64,000 nt of DNA, taken from NCBI RefSeq assembly GCF_901709675.1, contig NC_051090.1, forward strand, positions 10,425,342-10,489,341, written 5' to 3'. The position numbers were made by a program, and so were the translations under genes. Origin of the DNA: Syngnathus acus (taxonomy: Eukaryota > Chordata > Actinopteri > Syngnathiformes > Syngnathidae). The notes below the pieces were generated by a model. That model was not told the origin of the DNA, did no database searches, and was given only the letters and a program-made list of their open reading frames with translations. This document shows positions 26,801 to 38,938 of the stretch, in pieces. The first letter of the stretch is position 1; every line of letters starts with the position of its first letter.

Positions 26801-29800
26801 GAGAAGCTGATCTCGCTCTTTCGATTTTACACACGCATAGATGCCCATATAACAAATCCCAAATCACATAAAAAAATAAACCCGCAGGAGCACATTAATA
26901 TCATCACAAATTATTTTCCAGCTACTATCATAATAATACTAATTCCATACAATGGCAACACATTGAAGTGTAAATTCAGAGTCTGTTCTTTTTTTGGTAT
27001 CTATTAAAATGATGTGATGGAAAATGAATTACATATTGTGTGATTTGTAAGAAAAGTGTGAAGAAATAAATTGTTTATTTTGAAGACGAAGCGTATGTCC
27101 CCTTGCCGTCTTGTGTATTTGCAAAGCAAACACAAATTCATCACATGTGGGAGCAATTCCCGTGTCATTTAAATCAACACATTTGCTCTGTCTTTTTAGG
27201 CCACAATCATGTCATTTCAGGTGCCCTTTTTCTACATTTACTTTTCTCCAGTTGAGAAACACTTCACGCTGGCTATCTTTTCTCCTGTCTCAAGTGTCTA
27301 CATGAAACAAACCAGCAGGGGATTGGCACACACAAAAACACATTACAGGCAAGGGAGCCGCATTTGGGGGGGGGATAAAAAAAATAAATAAAAGGATTTC
27401 AAGACAGCTGCTTAGAGTGACCGAAGTGCACGTTCGCATGCTTCAAATAGCAGCACTCGATTCATTGCGGGATGCTGAAATGTTAATTTATTAGTGCCAA
27501 TAAAAGCACGTGTTTGCTAATTCCTAATAAAAGAGCGCATTGTGGCACAAATGAGGTGAGGACAATGAAATGGGATTCATGTTGTTGCGGTGACACAGAC
27601 GCGCGCAGGTTGGAATAATCCTCGGATCAGAACTGCCAAGCTTCTGACTGCGGACGTCGACGGGCCGTTCCAGGTTTAAAAGGACACTACAATTACGGAC
27701 AACTACTGTTTTGAGCTTCATCATCCACATTGTGTCAAATTGAGACTTTAGTCAAAGAGGAATACAAAAAAAAATTTGAACGATATCGAAGGCAAATTTG
27801 GCCTATTAAATTGCTTTTGCCGCATCAATCTGAATCTGTCAGGCTTCTTCCAGTCAATATGCACAAAATGGTGAACGGCGCTTGTTTTGGAGCCGTGACC
27901 TGCCTGCGGCCTTGGCGGAGCTCGATGAGGCGCAGCAGCTCTTCACAGCAACCCGCCTGGGAGTGCGAGCCAAGTCTGGTGCTGTGATGCCATCTATTGG
28001 AAGCCACGCAGGCTTCGAGTTCACTGCGAGGAAAAGACATTCATTCAAAACCAATCCATCTCTCATGTTCAATAAACTAGGGTGGGATTCAAATATTCAA
28101 ATACAGGGGGAGAAAATTGTTGAAATACAAATAAAGATGAGATGGAAAAAAAGTCCACTTTGTTTGATATACGTCATCTACAGTAAACCCCAATTACAGT
28201 CTGCTACCACACAAAGCTCCCATTCCCTTCCATTTGAAATTCACCAGCAATCTAATTCATCTAAAAAATCTTTTGGGTTTTGGTGACACAAGCAAGGCCG
28301 AGTAGATGATGTGTGAGGTAGCAGCACTTAATGTGAGACATAAAGGTGGATTCCAAGACTGAAATTCAAACTTGTCGTGATTACTACGGCTTGCTCGTCA
28401 TCTTTCATACGTGATAAATGATGCTGACAGAGACAGTCGAGCCGCTGAGTCGCACTTTTTCCATTTTCTCCCCTTTTATAACTTTAACAGAAATGCTTCA
28501 CATTTGAAGCTCAATTAAGAGATTTGGTACTGTCACGTTACATCTTTTGCAGTTATTATGCCAAAGCGGAGCAATCGAAACCTCTTCACACAATAAGAGT
28601 TCACTGACACACTTTAGCAAAAAAGTCCTCAAGGTCTAATTAAATGTTTGGGCGTCCACGTGCATGCCAGCATCGCGTGAAGCAGTGCTTGAAAGGCACT
28701 TGCGTGTGTGACGTGTGCGGCACGGCCATGGACTGCAAGGCCACTGGGTCTATCTGATAATTGACTGTCAAATAAAGGGCTGTTCCTCTCTGGATTCCTC
28801 TTTGACACCCCCATCAATTTGTCGTCACTTAGAGACGGCCTCGCCAAGCGCGCCGCCCCGTCCCCTCCATTCATCCTTTAAACACCCGCCTCTCTTGCGC
28901 CCCCTCCTCCTCGCACCTCGACACCCACTTATCCATCCATCAGTCTATCTATCTGTATTGGCAGTGACCATTTATCCCTTGGGCTCCAGCTTGCTTTTGC
29001 GCCAGAGCCACTTCTCTGGGCGAGCTCACAGCTGTTTGACAGTAATGGCTCGAAAAGCAGAGCGGGGTGACCGTTGATGTGCGCCGCTGAGGTTTTGTGT
29101 CTTGCTGGGGGACCTTGAGGCCTCAAGAGGCTTTGAAAATTGCTGTCATCAGCGACAGCACGAATCGGATGTGCACGCATCAATGCACAGACGGGCGTAT
29201 TCCAATCGATATTTATCGTAGTTCCCATTCCATACGGCAAGCAGTATAAGCAGCCTAGAATTTGTTTCAATATGAAGCTGTCACCCTATAGATCTTCAAA
29301 TCCAAAACCACCTGTCAAAATTGTCATATCTTGCCAAGAACATTACTGCTGGACAGTTATGGCCACATCACATGTAATGGTATAAAAAGTATCATGACTC
29401 GAAACAGGAACGGAAAGGGCCACAATTTTTCATCAGCGCTACTGGGGCGAGGCAACTTCCTATTTCCCAAAGTGGCGTCCTGTGACTGACTGTCTTGTCT
29501 GTCCACTAATGCATTTCTTAATACGCTCATCACCTCCCGCTACAAGCCTCATTAGCTTATCGGGACAAGACAATAGCGGATATGAACACTAGCGAGCCCG
29601 CTCGGGGCCAAGCCGGGGTGTCACATCTAGATAGCGGCGAGTACCTGGGGAGTATCCCATCCTTGTCTTCGGATACACCTCGGTAAGCCTCTCGCCGCCT
29701 TATCAACTTAAGACAATACTTGGGGATTCCCAGCTCTGCTAGCTCACATTTCCGTGTATTCACGATGATATCCGCTGGTCATCCATCGCGGAGCACGTGC

Positions 29801-31330
29801 AACACAGGCAACCGAGTTCACCTTAACCCCTCCGGATCCTCATTACCTTATCTCAGAAGACAAGGCAGAGCAGAGGTAGCTTTAGTTAGCTTAAGGTCTG
29901 CATGATTGACTTTGCTAGCTTTTGGATTAGCAGCAAAGCTAATGCAGGCCAAGGTGATGGCTGTCTTAATGAAGCAGCTTTGAGGCAGAAAGCTGGCTAA
30001 TTTCCGCCGCTATCACCTCAAGCAGGGCTCGGCGTGGCTCTCAGAGCGGCGCGCCCGGCAGCTGCTGAGACAAAGTAGCGGGAGCCGAGGTTAATCCCAG
30101 CAATGGAGGAGTCAGAAGGTATTAGTGCAAAAATCAAAGACCTGTACACACCTGTGTTAAAACCACGCGTGCCTGATCATAATAACAAAAAGGAGCAAAT
30201 GTATCACAGAGCCACACACGGTCCGACCACATGGGAAGAGTGCCGGTGAATTTCTCTGTATTATGACGGGCTGCACGTGTAGTGAAGAACTTGAAAATTT
30301 GGGGCTGCTTTGAAAATATATTTAAGACGACGAGAATAATAATGATTATTTCCATGAATTGACTGATGCGGGTTGTTGACATATTTATGAATGAAAAACG
30401 ATGACATTTACCACACACTGTTTATCTGCGTCTGGATCGTACCCACCAAACTCTCGCTACGCCACTTGCGCCACAACTTAGACCTGCTTTTAGCTGCTCT
30501 CGGTCTGCTGTAACGCCCAGTGAGGCGCATGCGCTCTGTGCCTTTTTTGAGAATGAGAATTCTTTTAACAATATAACAAAAACTACACTTCGATTCCATC
30601 TCTTGTAAAAGCAGCGTTATTTATTAAAAGTATGTTTAAAAATGCCCATTCCTGATACACTGTCTACCTAGCGTGCACACGAAATCGATACCCCCCTACA
30701 CACACACACACACACTCACATACACTCCCACACACACATACACAGACTCAGACTGCCTCCACAATAATAGAGTTTGCTGGCTGGCTAGCCAATCAGTGGT
30801 CAGAGGTTAAGCACAGAAGCTGTCCAAAGTGAGTGGGTCATCCACTAGATTGAGCAAATGACAGGCTTAATGGCCGGCTACTGCTCTTAATAACAGGCTG
30901 GACGCAGCAAGGCGGCTGCAAATGTCTGCTTGTGCTATGTGTGTGACTGACACACACGCATCCAGGTGCAATCACGCACAGCCACAGATGAAATCAATGC
31001 TTTGCCCCTCCCGTTCAATGAGCTGTAATCGCTGGTCCAGTGGAGTGCAAGCCCCTCCCACTTATTTTGCAGCCCATTAACAGTTATTAAAGGATCCTCA
31101 GGAGCTTCACACGTCGCATCCCGCTCACAAGCCATAAAACCTTTGATGCAAATTTGAGAAACAATGCAACACTGAAATGTGACAAAAGAACGTCTCAAGA
31201 GAATTTGCTGTGAAAAATGAAAGAACAAAATTTAACTTATAGAATATGCTACACTTTTATAATATCCTTGTTCTTTGTAATCGTTAACGCGTGATGATTT
31301 AAATTGATTTAATTTCTTTCCAATTGTCTC

Positions 31331-31365
31331 AAACACACACACACATGCAGACACACAGACACACA

Positions 31366-31410
<45 letters not shown>

Positions 31411-31419
31411 ACACACACA
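31331..31419. repeat. (CA)n microsatellite
   Basis: Imperfect CA repeat with CG and GA interruptions. The frames on either strand here are repeat artefacts. Confidence 0.93.
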
Positions 31420-31739
31420 TTGGCTTGAGTTGTTTGCCAGAAAGAATCGAAGCAGTGAAGCGTTGAGCACAACAACGGCACCTGCCAAGCGCACGGCAAC
31501 ACCGGCGCTCATTACGCATTCTGCTTCGTTGGAATTTCAACTCGTGCGTTTGTTCCAGTGCAAATGTTGACATTTAAATGTGTCAAGAGCAAAATGGGCA
31601 CATTTGAATGCCACTCAATTATTTATTTTCCGCTCAATGACAACGGAGGGGAATAAACTTACCCTGCTGTTTTTACACAAGTGATCAAGTATGTGATGAT
31701 GGAAGATCCGAAGATCTCCTGCCAAGCCGCTCTTCCAAC

Positions 31740-31849
31740 TGAGCCGCAGTCAAGCGACTGCCGGTAGACTGCAGGTGAGACCAGCAAAAGGCCAGCTGGT
31801 CACTAGCTCTCTCCATAACCGGTCAGTCCTGCTGGGTGACTGCGGCTCA
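31740..31849. repeat. nested imperfect palindrome, about 110 bp
   Basis: Outer arms TGAGCCGCAGTCA (31740-31752) and TGACTGCGGCTCA (31837-31849) are perfect reverse complements. Inside them GACTGCCGG pairs with CCGGTCAGTC (one bulge), and GACCAGC (31779-31785) pairs with GCTGGTC (31795-31801). The three-tier arrangement can fold as one long hairpin. It has no open frame. Confidence 0.7.
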
Positions 31850-33990
31850 TTTCAAAGAGCCGTTAGGGCTCAGGGAGCAAAATTTCCACTCTTTCAATCT
31901 TAGCTTTTTTGTTTTTGCATTTGGGCAAATTTTGTCTCTACCACCCGGACAAAAACTAATTTTGGAGCTGAATGAGAGCCTGGATCTTCTCCCACCTGTA
32001 CTGTTCCACTCCACACCCTGCACTGGTGGATTTGGACTGCCACTGCTCCACATGGCCCAAATGCAAGAGGACTAGAACATGCCAAAATATGTACATTGTT
32101 CTCTTTCTGCCTTTCGGTAACATGTTGCAACAGTCAGAAGAACCTCTTGTACTCACTCTTGGTGCAGGTAAGCATGTGACCATTCTGCCAAAACATGAAG
32201 CCTACCAAAGTTGCAAAGGTCTCCCACGCTTTCATCCTGCACTCGTCATGCCTTGAATGTCACTTGACCACTTCCGTGAATGAATTATTTAATAAAAAAC
32301 ATTCCAAGATTAGTTTTTTTGGGGGGGGCATGCCGAAAATAAGGTCGGGAGACGTACAAACAGCCAAAACAGACAAAACGTGTAAACATTAGCAACGATT
32401 AGCGCACATTAGAAGAGGGCGCGCTTATCAACACGTGGGACCCGAAACGACCAACCAAAATGTGAAATTGAAATGGTGAAAACAAACACAATCAGGCACT
32501 AGCTCAAAGCATACGGGCAAGAAAAAAAAAAAAGAGGAACTTGTAATTAACATGTCATAACTCACCGGCATGTGCGGCAAGACAAGACTTGGCTCTGTAG
32601 GCCAGATACACGCAGCCGAGATGTCACCAGCAATCTCCACAAGCACAGAACCTTGACACAAAAGATATTGCATTTTAGATATGGACAATATTTTAAACCA
32701 AGTATGTTAAAAAGGAGATTAAGCCAAAGGCTGTGACCTACAAAATGGCAATGATCTCGTGGGGTGTCTCAGGTAGTGGTGATAATCCATGCAGTCCTCC
32801 TTGAGTATGCAAGCGTCCCACTCGAGGATATGCTCAAGAGTCATCCACCCAAAAAAAAAAAATAGTTCAAATCCTGAAGCCTCTTAATCCTTCAGCGCAG
32901 TGCCATGTGATGTCATCTCTCGAGCGTGGAGGCGTCGCAGCCACGAGCGAGGCCAACCTGCAAGAGCACAACAGGTGAGAGAAGACGGGCAGCTTCCCTC
33001 GCCAACTCCGACCGTTCCTTGCGACGTCTCAGCCGAGAGTAGCCAGGCGACGCTTTGCTGTTTTGCCGCTCTTTGCCAGGCACACGCACACACACGTGCA
33101 CGCCCGCACAGAGGAGTCCACAAAAGTCCACATGACTCCTCTGTATGTGCGAGACCGTTGTGTTTTATGCTTTTTTTTTCTTTTTTTTCCATGAAGCTAA
33201 CCCTGAGCCCAGGCCCAGTCAGCCTTTGAGACGCTTTCTATCCCCCAAACACAAGACGGCTTTCATTATCTTGCCCGTCGCAGCGCAAGGCCTAGCTTCT
33301 AAAAGCTACTGATTTCTTTCTTCCTTTAGCCCTCCGTACAAAGGGAGGGCATTTTGTAAATTACTTGCTCGTTTCAGAGCAACAAAAGGTACTTTCATTG
33401 AACCCGCCGCCCCCCTGCCGCTCGCCTTCTATCCCGCCGCCATTTGATTTTGCTCAAATTTGATTACAAGGCTTGAAAAAGGAAGAGAAGAAAAGAGAGG
33501 AGGAAATAAGAAAGGCCCACAGATGGCATGTTCATTCAGCGCACTGAAAGGCTTTTCTGCGGGCTGCCTCGCCTGCCTTTATACGCGTGGCAATCCAAAG
33601 ATGGTTGAAAAATCTTTGGCCACTTTCTCATACGACTGACAGGAGAAGGCAGAGAAAGAAAAGCTTGGATATTTTGCTCGGTCATCGGCTTATCTATACA
33701 CCTGAAAGTCTTGACGTGAGGCGTGTTCGATCGGAATACGCGCCTGCCCTTGTCACTTTGACGCAATTAAGTCACGCGTCAGATAAAGTGTAACCATGCA
33801 GATCAATTTAAAGGACTGGCAAAGAAAATTAGACATCACATCCAGCATTGGTCTACAACCCAGTTTGCTGCAATGGGCCACTCAATCAGCAATAATTTTG
33901 CTCAGGAGGAAATATTCGAGCAACGTTGTTGGCAAAGAGCTCCACCTCCAAACACACACGGGCAATATGAATGGCGTGAACATTGCGAAG

Positions 33991-34908
33991 TACCGTCTTT
34001 TTCCATGTATAATGCGCAAAATTTAACTAATTTATTGTCCTAAAATCTGGGGTGCGCATTATACATGGGTACAACAATTTTTGAAGAAAATCTCCCTCGA
34101 AATAAAACTTGAAATCACCTTTCTTCTTGTTTGTTGTCAATCGCGCATCGCATTCAGCCATCCTGCCCAACACACTTAGTCAGTAAAATTCATAATTGAC
34201 GACACATCGTTTGATGCGATGGTGCAATCCTTGATGGGGTGTTATTGTCAAATATTGTTTGTTTTTTAATCTCCATCGCAGACCGGATATCATACGGAGG
34301 CCGCCATGACAGTATGCGCAGAACGGATGCGCAAGACACGTCAATCGCGCATCGCATTCAGCCATCCTGTCCAACACACTTAGTCAGTAAAATTCATAAT
34401 TGACGACACATCGTTTGATGCGATGGTGCAATCCTTGATGGTGGGTTATTGTCAAATATTGTTTGTTTTTTAATCTCCATCGCAAACCGGATATCATACG
34501 GAGGCCGCCATTACAGATGCGCAGAACGGATGCGCAAGACACGTTAGCTATATAAAGAGCGAGAGTTCAGTTCTCTACCTAAATGCATATTACAGGTAAT
34601 ATTTTATTTCACAACACTTTGCCTTGTTCCTTTCTTCTCTGCTGTTCACTTCAAACACCCTCCATACGAACACTATCTCTCGTATCAGACGCTTGCTCGA
34701 TCACCTGCTCGTTTGCTGTCACAATGTACCCTACACAAATCCGAAACATTTCTTCGCTATCGAGTTTGCTAGCGCATGCGCAGTGATACTGACCGGCAGA
34801 ATAACATCCGAGTCAAAATTTGGGTGCGTATTATACATGGGTACAGGCTTTTTTCCAGCATCGACATGCCATTTTTAGGGTGCATATTATACATGGACAA
34901 TTACGGTA
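33991..34908. mobile_element. non-autonomous TA-flanked inverted-repeat element, copy 2
   Basis: The left end is TACCGTCTTTTTCCATGTAT; the right end, reverse-complemented, is TACCGTAATTGTCCATGTAT. It is the same family as 11944-12548 but in opposite orientation and about 310 bp longer. The extra length is mainly a 204-bp tandem duplication: unit 1 at 34141-34344 and unit 2 from 34345 to about 34543, both starting TCGCGCATCGCATTCAGCCA. After the second unit comes TATATAAAGAGCGAGAGTTC, which looks like a TATA box. No transposase frame survives. Confidence 0.85.
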
Positions 34909-37900
34909 TTACTTGTTCTCCCACCAGCTGGCCATCACGCAGGGTCACCTGAATGAAAAGGTTATGTAGGGTCAAATTTGCAAGGCCACTAATGCACACG
35001 ACTCCTTTGTCATCAGTTCAGTCGCAAGCTAGCTGACTCAAGACGTCAGGTGAAAGTCCCACACGAGAGACGTATTTAGCTTATGTTGTGGCGTACACAC
35101 GCACACTCGTGGGAGGAGAGATAAAAAGCTGCAAGTGCTGCAGATCCACCGGACCGCCTCTTGAGAGAGAAACAAATTAGACCAACTTGATTTTGGTCAT
35201 TACAGATGAGGGAGGAGATGGACTCAGTGGTCAGCAGGTAGGTATCTATACACACACATGAAGTCTTTTTTTTTTCCTCCAGATTAAAAAAAAATGAAAG
35301 TCAGTGTTTTTTTTTTTTTTTTTTGCAAAGGAAGGTAAACTAGAGCAAGAAATGACCTTAATAACATTTCTCTCACTACGGGTATTTGCGGTATTCCATC
35401 GGCAGGTTTGATAAAAGGATTATGCGACCAGCTTTATGCAGCCAAAGTAAAATCTGGATAAAGAAGGAGAGCTGTTTGATTCAATAATTCTTGTTTCCTT
35501 TCTGCCAAGCGAGCAGTCTTCTTTGGAGAAAGTCGCAAATCAGCATTATGCCACATTCACATATGCGCTCTGACTCTCTGAAGACATTTGGCTGCCCAAA
35601 TGTTGGGGGGGGGGGGACCTCACATGAGAGTCGCTAATGTTAAAGTTACCTCAATTGTTTTTCCAAACATGATGAAAGCTATGTGGGATGAATTTAGTCT
35701 TTTGAAGGCATCACAATACAGCCTGCTTGTTTTTGGTCTATCGATTTTCATCTTGGGCTGGCGCGGAAATGTTGTTCAAAATGCAAATGGATACATACAG
35801 ACATGGAAATGCTCATATAAAAAAAAGCCAGAGCCCCTTTTCATTTGTTGTTATCAAGCATAATCGGCAGACAGCGCAGACTGCCATTTAGGCTTTTGAC
35901 CTTTGAGGCGAGTTATCATAACAGGGTCGCACGCCGTCGGCCGGCACTCATTACTGGAGACTCCTCCCATCAGCCCCCGATAAAGCCGTCGGTCGCAGAG
36001 CGCTCTGCTGGAGGTGACAATTTATTCATCCACGTGTGCCACTATTGTTGGCACTGCTGTCATGTTTCTTTACTGACAGCTCATAAAACAGCCACAATAA
36101 AAAAAAAAAAAGAAAGGTTTTCATGGACTTCACCTTCCTCAGTTCTTAAATCGGGCCGAGACATTTATCACTTGGGTTGAGATTCATATTAAGCTGCAGC
36201 ACTGGCTAGGACCAATCTGACTTTTTGATTTAAAGGCCGTGGCAGCTGACGGAGGAATTTCTGGCCAGTACATGTGACAACAATCTGCCCTCTTTTTCAT
36301 ATGTGGCAAAACAAAAACAAAGAAGAAAAAAAACCTTGTGAGTCTAAAACAAGCCAGAGGAGCAAAACCCGTCTAACGAGTTGCTGCTCACTTTCATCCA
36401 AGTAAAACTGCAGCCGAGCAGACCAACTCAAAAAAGACTCGAAAAGCTCAGGAGAAAAAAAAAAAAAACTTCATCAGCACATTCAATTATCACCTCCATG
36501 AAAGCAATGTTATGGCAGTGAAGAAAAATACAAATGCAAAGTGGAAAACTTTTTCAAATGGCAGCAAGACTTAATATGCTAACAGTTGATCCCCTCAGGA
36601 GCAGAATGGGATGCTCGCTCAAGTTCCTTATTGTCATTCCTCATCACTCCTCTGAATCATAAACAGTCCCACAACTTTTCATGCATCCTCCTCTCGCTAT
36701 GCAGTTCCCAGAAGGCTTTGCCTTTCACTCTCTCGCTCGCTCTCTCCTTCCAGCGTCGGGAAAACAAACATTAGAAAGCCAAGGCTAGAAATACCTTGCA
36801 GATGCCCGGAGGAAGCCGGCGGACGGACAGATGAGCAGATAGCTTTCCTCTGTCCTCTCTGCGGCGGTCTCCTCTCTCGACGTGCTGCGGAGAGCGACTG
36901 CTCACAGGCAGGCTGGCTGGCTGGCTGGCATATCTAATTAGAGCTCGGCTCTTGCTGCTATCTGCCGGAGGATCTACCTCTCCAATCTCTCCTGACTCAA
37001 TCTTCCCCATCTCTGATTTCCTTTTATATTTATGCTGGAATATTTAATTGTAGACAAAAGGTTACTCTGGGCTCTATTCATTGCACACGGGCAGAATAAT
37101 CTCCTTTAAAAGGCTTGACATTTCAGGCTTTTCAAAAGGGGCTGAGGAAAAATATATCTCCGCTTTTGTTAATCAATGAAGTAGAACTCCAGTGAACAAA
37201 AGAATTAAATTGCTTGCTTGGGTTCATAAAACACACGGAAATAGCTGCTTCCTGTGGGCTTTTGTGCTGCTTGCCAACGACTTGGCCATACGCGAGCGGT
37301 GCCGTAATTCCATACGATTTAGGGGGTAAAACGCTCATTTGAAATTGGTTTGAAAAAACTGCCTGATTGAGCTTGCTCGTCTGAGCTCGGCCGCCCAACT
37401 GGCACGACGGGCGAGTTCTGTTGCGCCCTACCACCAGAAGAGCAGAGATATGCAACAAGTTGCTCAATGGAATGAGAAGATTTACACACGAATGGGAATT
37501 GTCACGTCATTTGTTCATGGTGACTGATATCAGGCCTAAATCAATTTACCTGCTCAAGTATTTGCCTATTTCAACAAGTAGTTACAAACATGAAGCATGT
37601 CAGTCAAAGCTAGCTTTTGCAATAAACGTTGAAGCCGCTCGGTTGTAAATTCAACCCTGGGGCTGGATTCATGTGGAATTTTGTTTTTTAAGTTGTTCCA
37701 AACACCAAACTATTTTTAGGGGCTTAAGGATATTTGGGCCCAAAATATGTATAACAATGCATGCGAACTCTATTATTTAAGTGTATTCCAATAAATTTAT
37801 TAGGGAGTAGAGAGTTAATGATTTGGAAAAATAGGCTATTTTTTTATAATTTCAGCTCGCTATAATTAGTAATTAATGTTATTTGTATTTGTGTTCATAT

Positions 37901-38092
37901 TATTGACGCAGAGTACACACCATAGTCGTGTTATTATATCAGTGGATTTCAAATAACATTAAATATACACAACTACATCAAACTAATTTTTTTCACAACA
38001 CTCGTGATTGAAATGAATAACGTCACTCAGCAAAACAACAATTAGCACACTTTTTATAGAACGTATACACGGTTCTCGCTTTATCTCCGTAA
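34909..38092. other. non-coding interval upstream of hsp70
   Basis: No coding gene is recognised. Contents are T-runs at about 35262-35325, a poly-G run at about 35605-35615, A-runs near 36100 and 36450, and short frames without domain character. The last few hundred bases are AT-rich, directly upstream of the hsp70 promoter. Confidence 0.5.
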
Positions 38093-38358
38093 TTCCAGAG
38101 TGTTCTATGTGAAGTATACGTCAATGTTTAGTGGTATAATCCGTCAAAGCTTTCACAATAAATGCACTATCCGGTCATCCGGTGGCCCGTAAATCACTTC
38201 CGTATTCCTTTATTGTGAAGGTATTAACAGAACGTTACTTATGTCGCTAACGTGTTTTGACGGAGAAAAGTCTCGAATGGCATGACGGAGAAAAGTCTCG
38301 AATGGAATGACGGAGACATGTCTGGAAGCGCCCAGAGTGAGAGCTCGGCGAGTATAAA
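38093..38358 (+). promoter_or_regulatory. hsp70: hsp70 heat-shock promoter
   Basis: A TATAAA box is at 38353-38358, so transcription probably starts at about 38385. Heat-shock elements (alternating nGAAn/nTTCn blocks every 5 bp, the target of HSF1) are visible. A distal one reads TTCcaGAgtgTTC at 38093-38105, and a proximal cluster lies at 38259-38333 (separate entry). Together these predict strongly heat-inducible transcription into hsp70. Site calls are by eye and some blocks have one mismatch. Confidence 0.75.
38259..38333 (+). promoter_or_regulatory. triplicated 25-bp heat-shock-element module
   Basis: Three head-to-tail units start GACGGAG at 38259, 38284 and 38309, exactly 25 bp apart. 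Units 1 and 2 differ only near the end. Read in 5-bp blocks they give aGAAa-aGTCt-cGAAt (middle block one mismatch from nTTCn), and unit 2 continues gGAAt. Unit 3 is more diverged (aGACa-tGTCt-gGAAg). The 25-bp period keeps every block in the same 5-bp phase, as trimeric HSF1 binding requires. The array ends about 20 bp before the TATA box. Confidence 0.7.
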
Positions 38359-38472
38359 AGTAGATGAGGGAGACTGCCATCCAGTTTTAACAAGACACAA
38401 GATCCACAACGTTAGAAGACTTCACAGACAGAGGACAAGAAGACCCTCAAGCTGCAAAAACCGAACATTGAA

Positions 38473-38909
38473 GTAAGTTGTCGCTTTTATTCGACTAGCT
38501 TTCATTGACATCTTTGGGCTGTTGACATCTTTGGACTCGTGTTGAATATCTTCTTATTTTGTTGAATGTTCAACATCTTGTGATATTTAACATATTTTAT
38601 TACACTTCCATAAAGGTCCCTTGGAGGTTCTAGACTGCACTTCTAGCTGGTTCTACACAGCATCCCTGGTTCCTTATAATCACTATTGTACACCACTGGG
38701 GCGCTTTCGGTGATCATTATGATAGTTCAAAATAGCACTAATCGTCTTATATGGCATCACAGTTCTTTAAAAATCATATGTTTATTATGATTGATATCCT
38801 GGAATCACTTAGTACTCTTTTGGATGTGTGATGAAGAACTTTTGCAGTGTTGTTGTGGTATGAAACATGTTAACATAATGTTTAACGTTATGCTGTTTTG
38901 ACCTTACAG
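38473..38909 (+). other. hsp70: intron in the hsp70 5' untranslated region
   Basis: A strong donor (TTGAA|GTAAGT) at 38473 and an acceptor (GACCTTACAG|GTCGG) ending at 38909 define a 437-bp intron. It separates a short leader exon (from about 38385) from the exon carrying the ATG at 38939. The coding part itself has no intron. Confidence 0.75.
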
Positions 38910-38938
38910 GTCGGCATTTTGACAGTCAAGCAAGCAAA

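Larger units (their letters stand above)
19059..33990. other. long non-coding interval with microsatellites and repeat relics
   Basis: No convincing gene was found in nearly 15 kb. I see: (ATA/ATG)n at about 20018-20085; GA repeats at 23222-23255; a SINE fragment near 22344-22386; an isolated element terminus at 23839-23866; CA/TG tracts at 24240-24270, 24330-24382 and 31331-31419; a region with repeated GATAC motifs at about 25225-25320 that looks like a decayed DNA-transposon end; and a nested palindrome at 31740-31849. The rest is unique sequence in which I see no recognisable exon. Confidence 0.5.

Noticed and set aside
38282-38476. 64-codon frame upstream of hsp70
   Set aside because: Its ATG lies before the TATA box within the heat-shock-element array, so it is not in the transcript.
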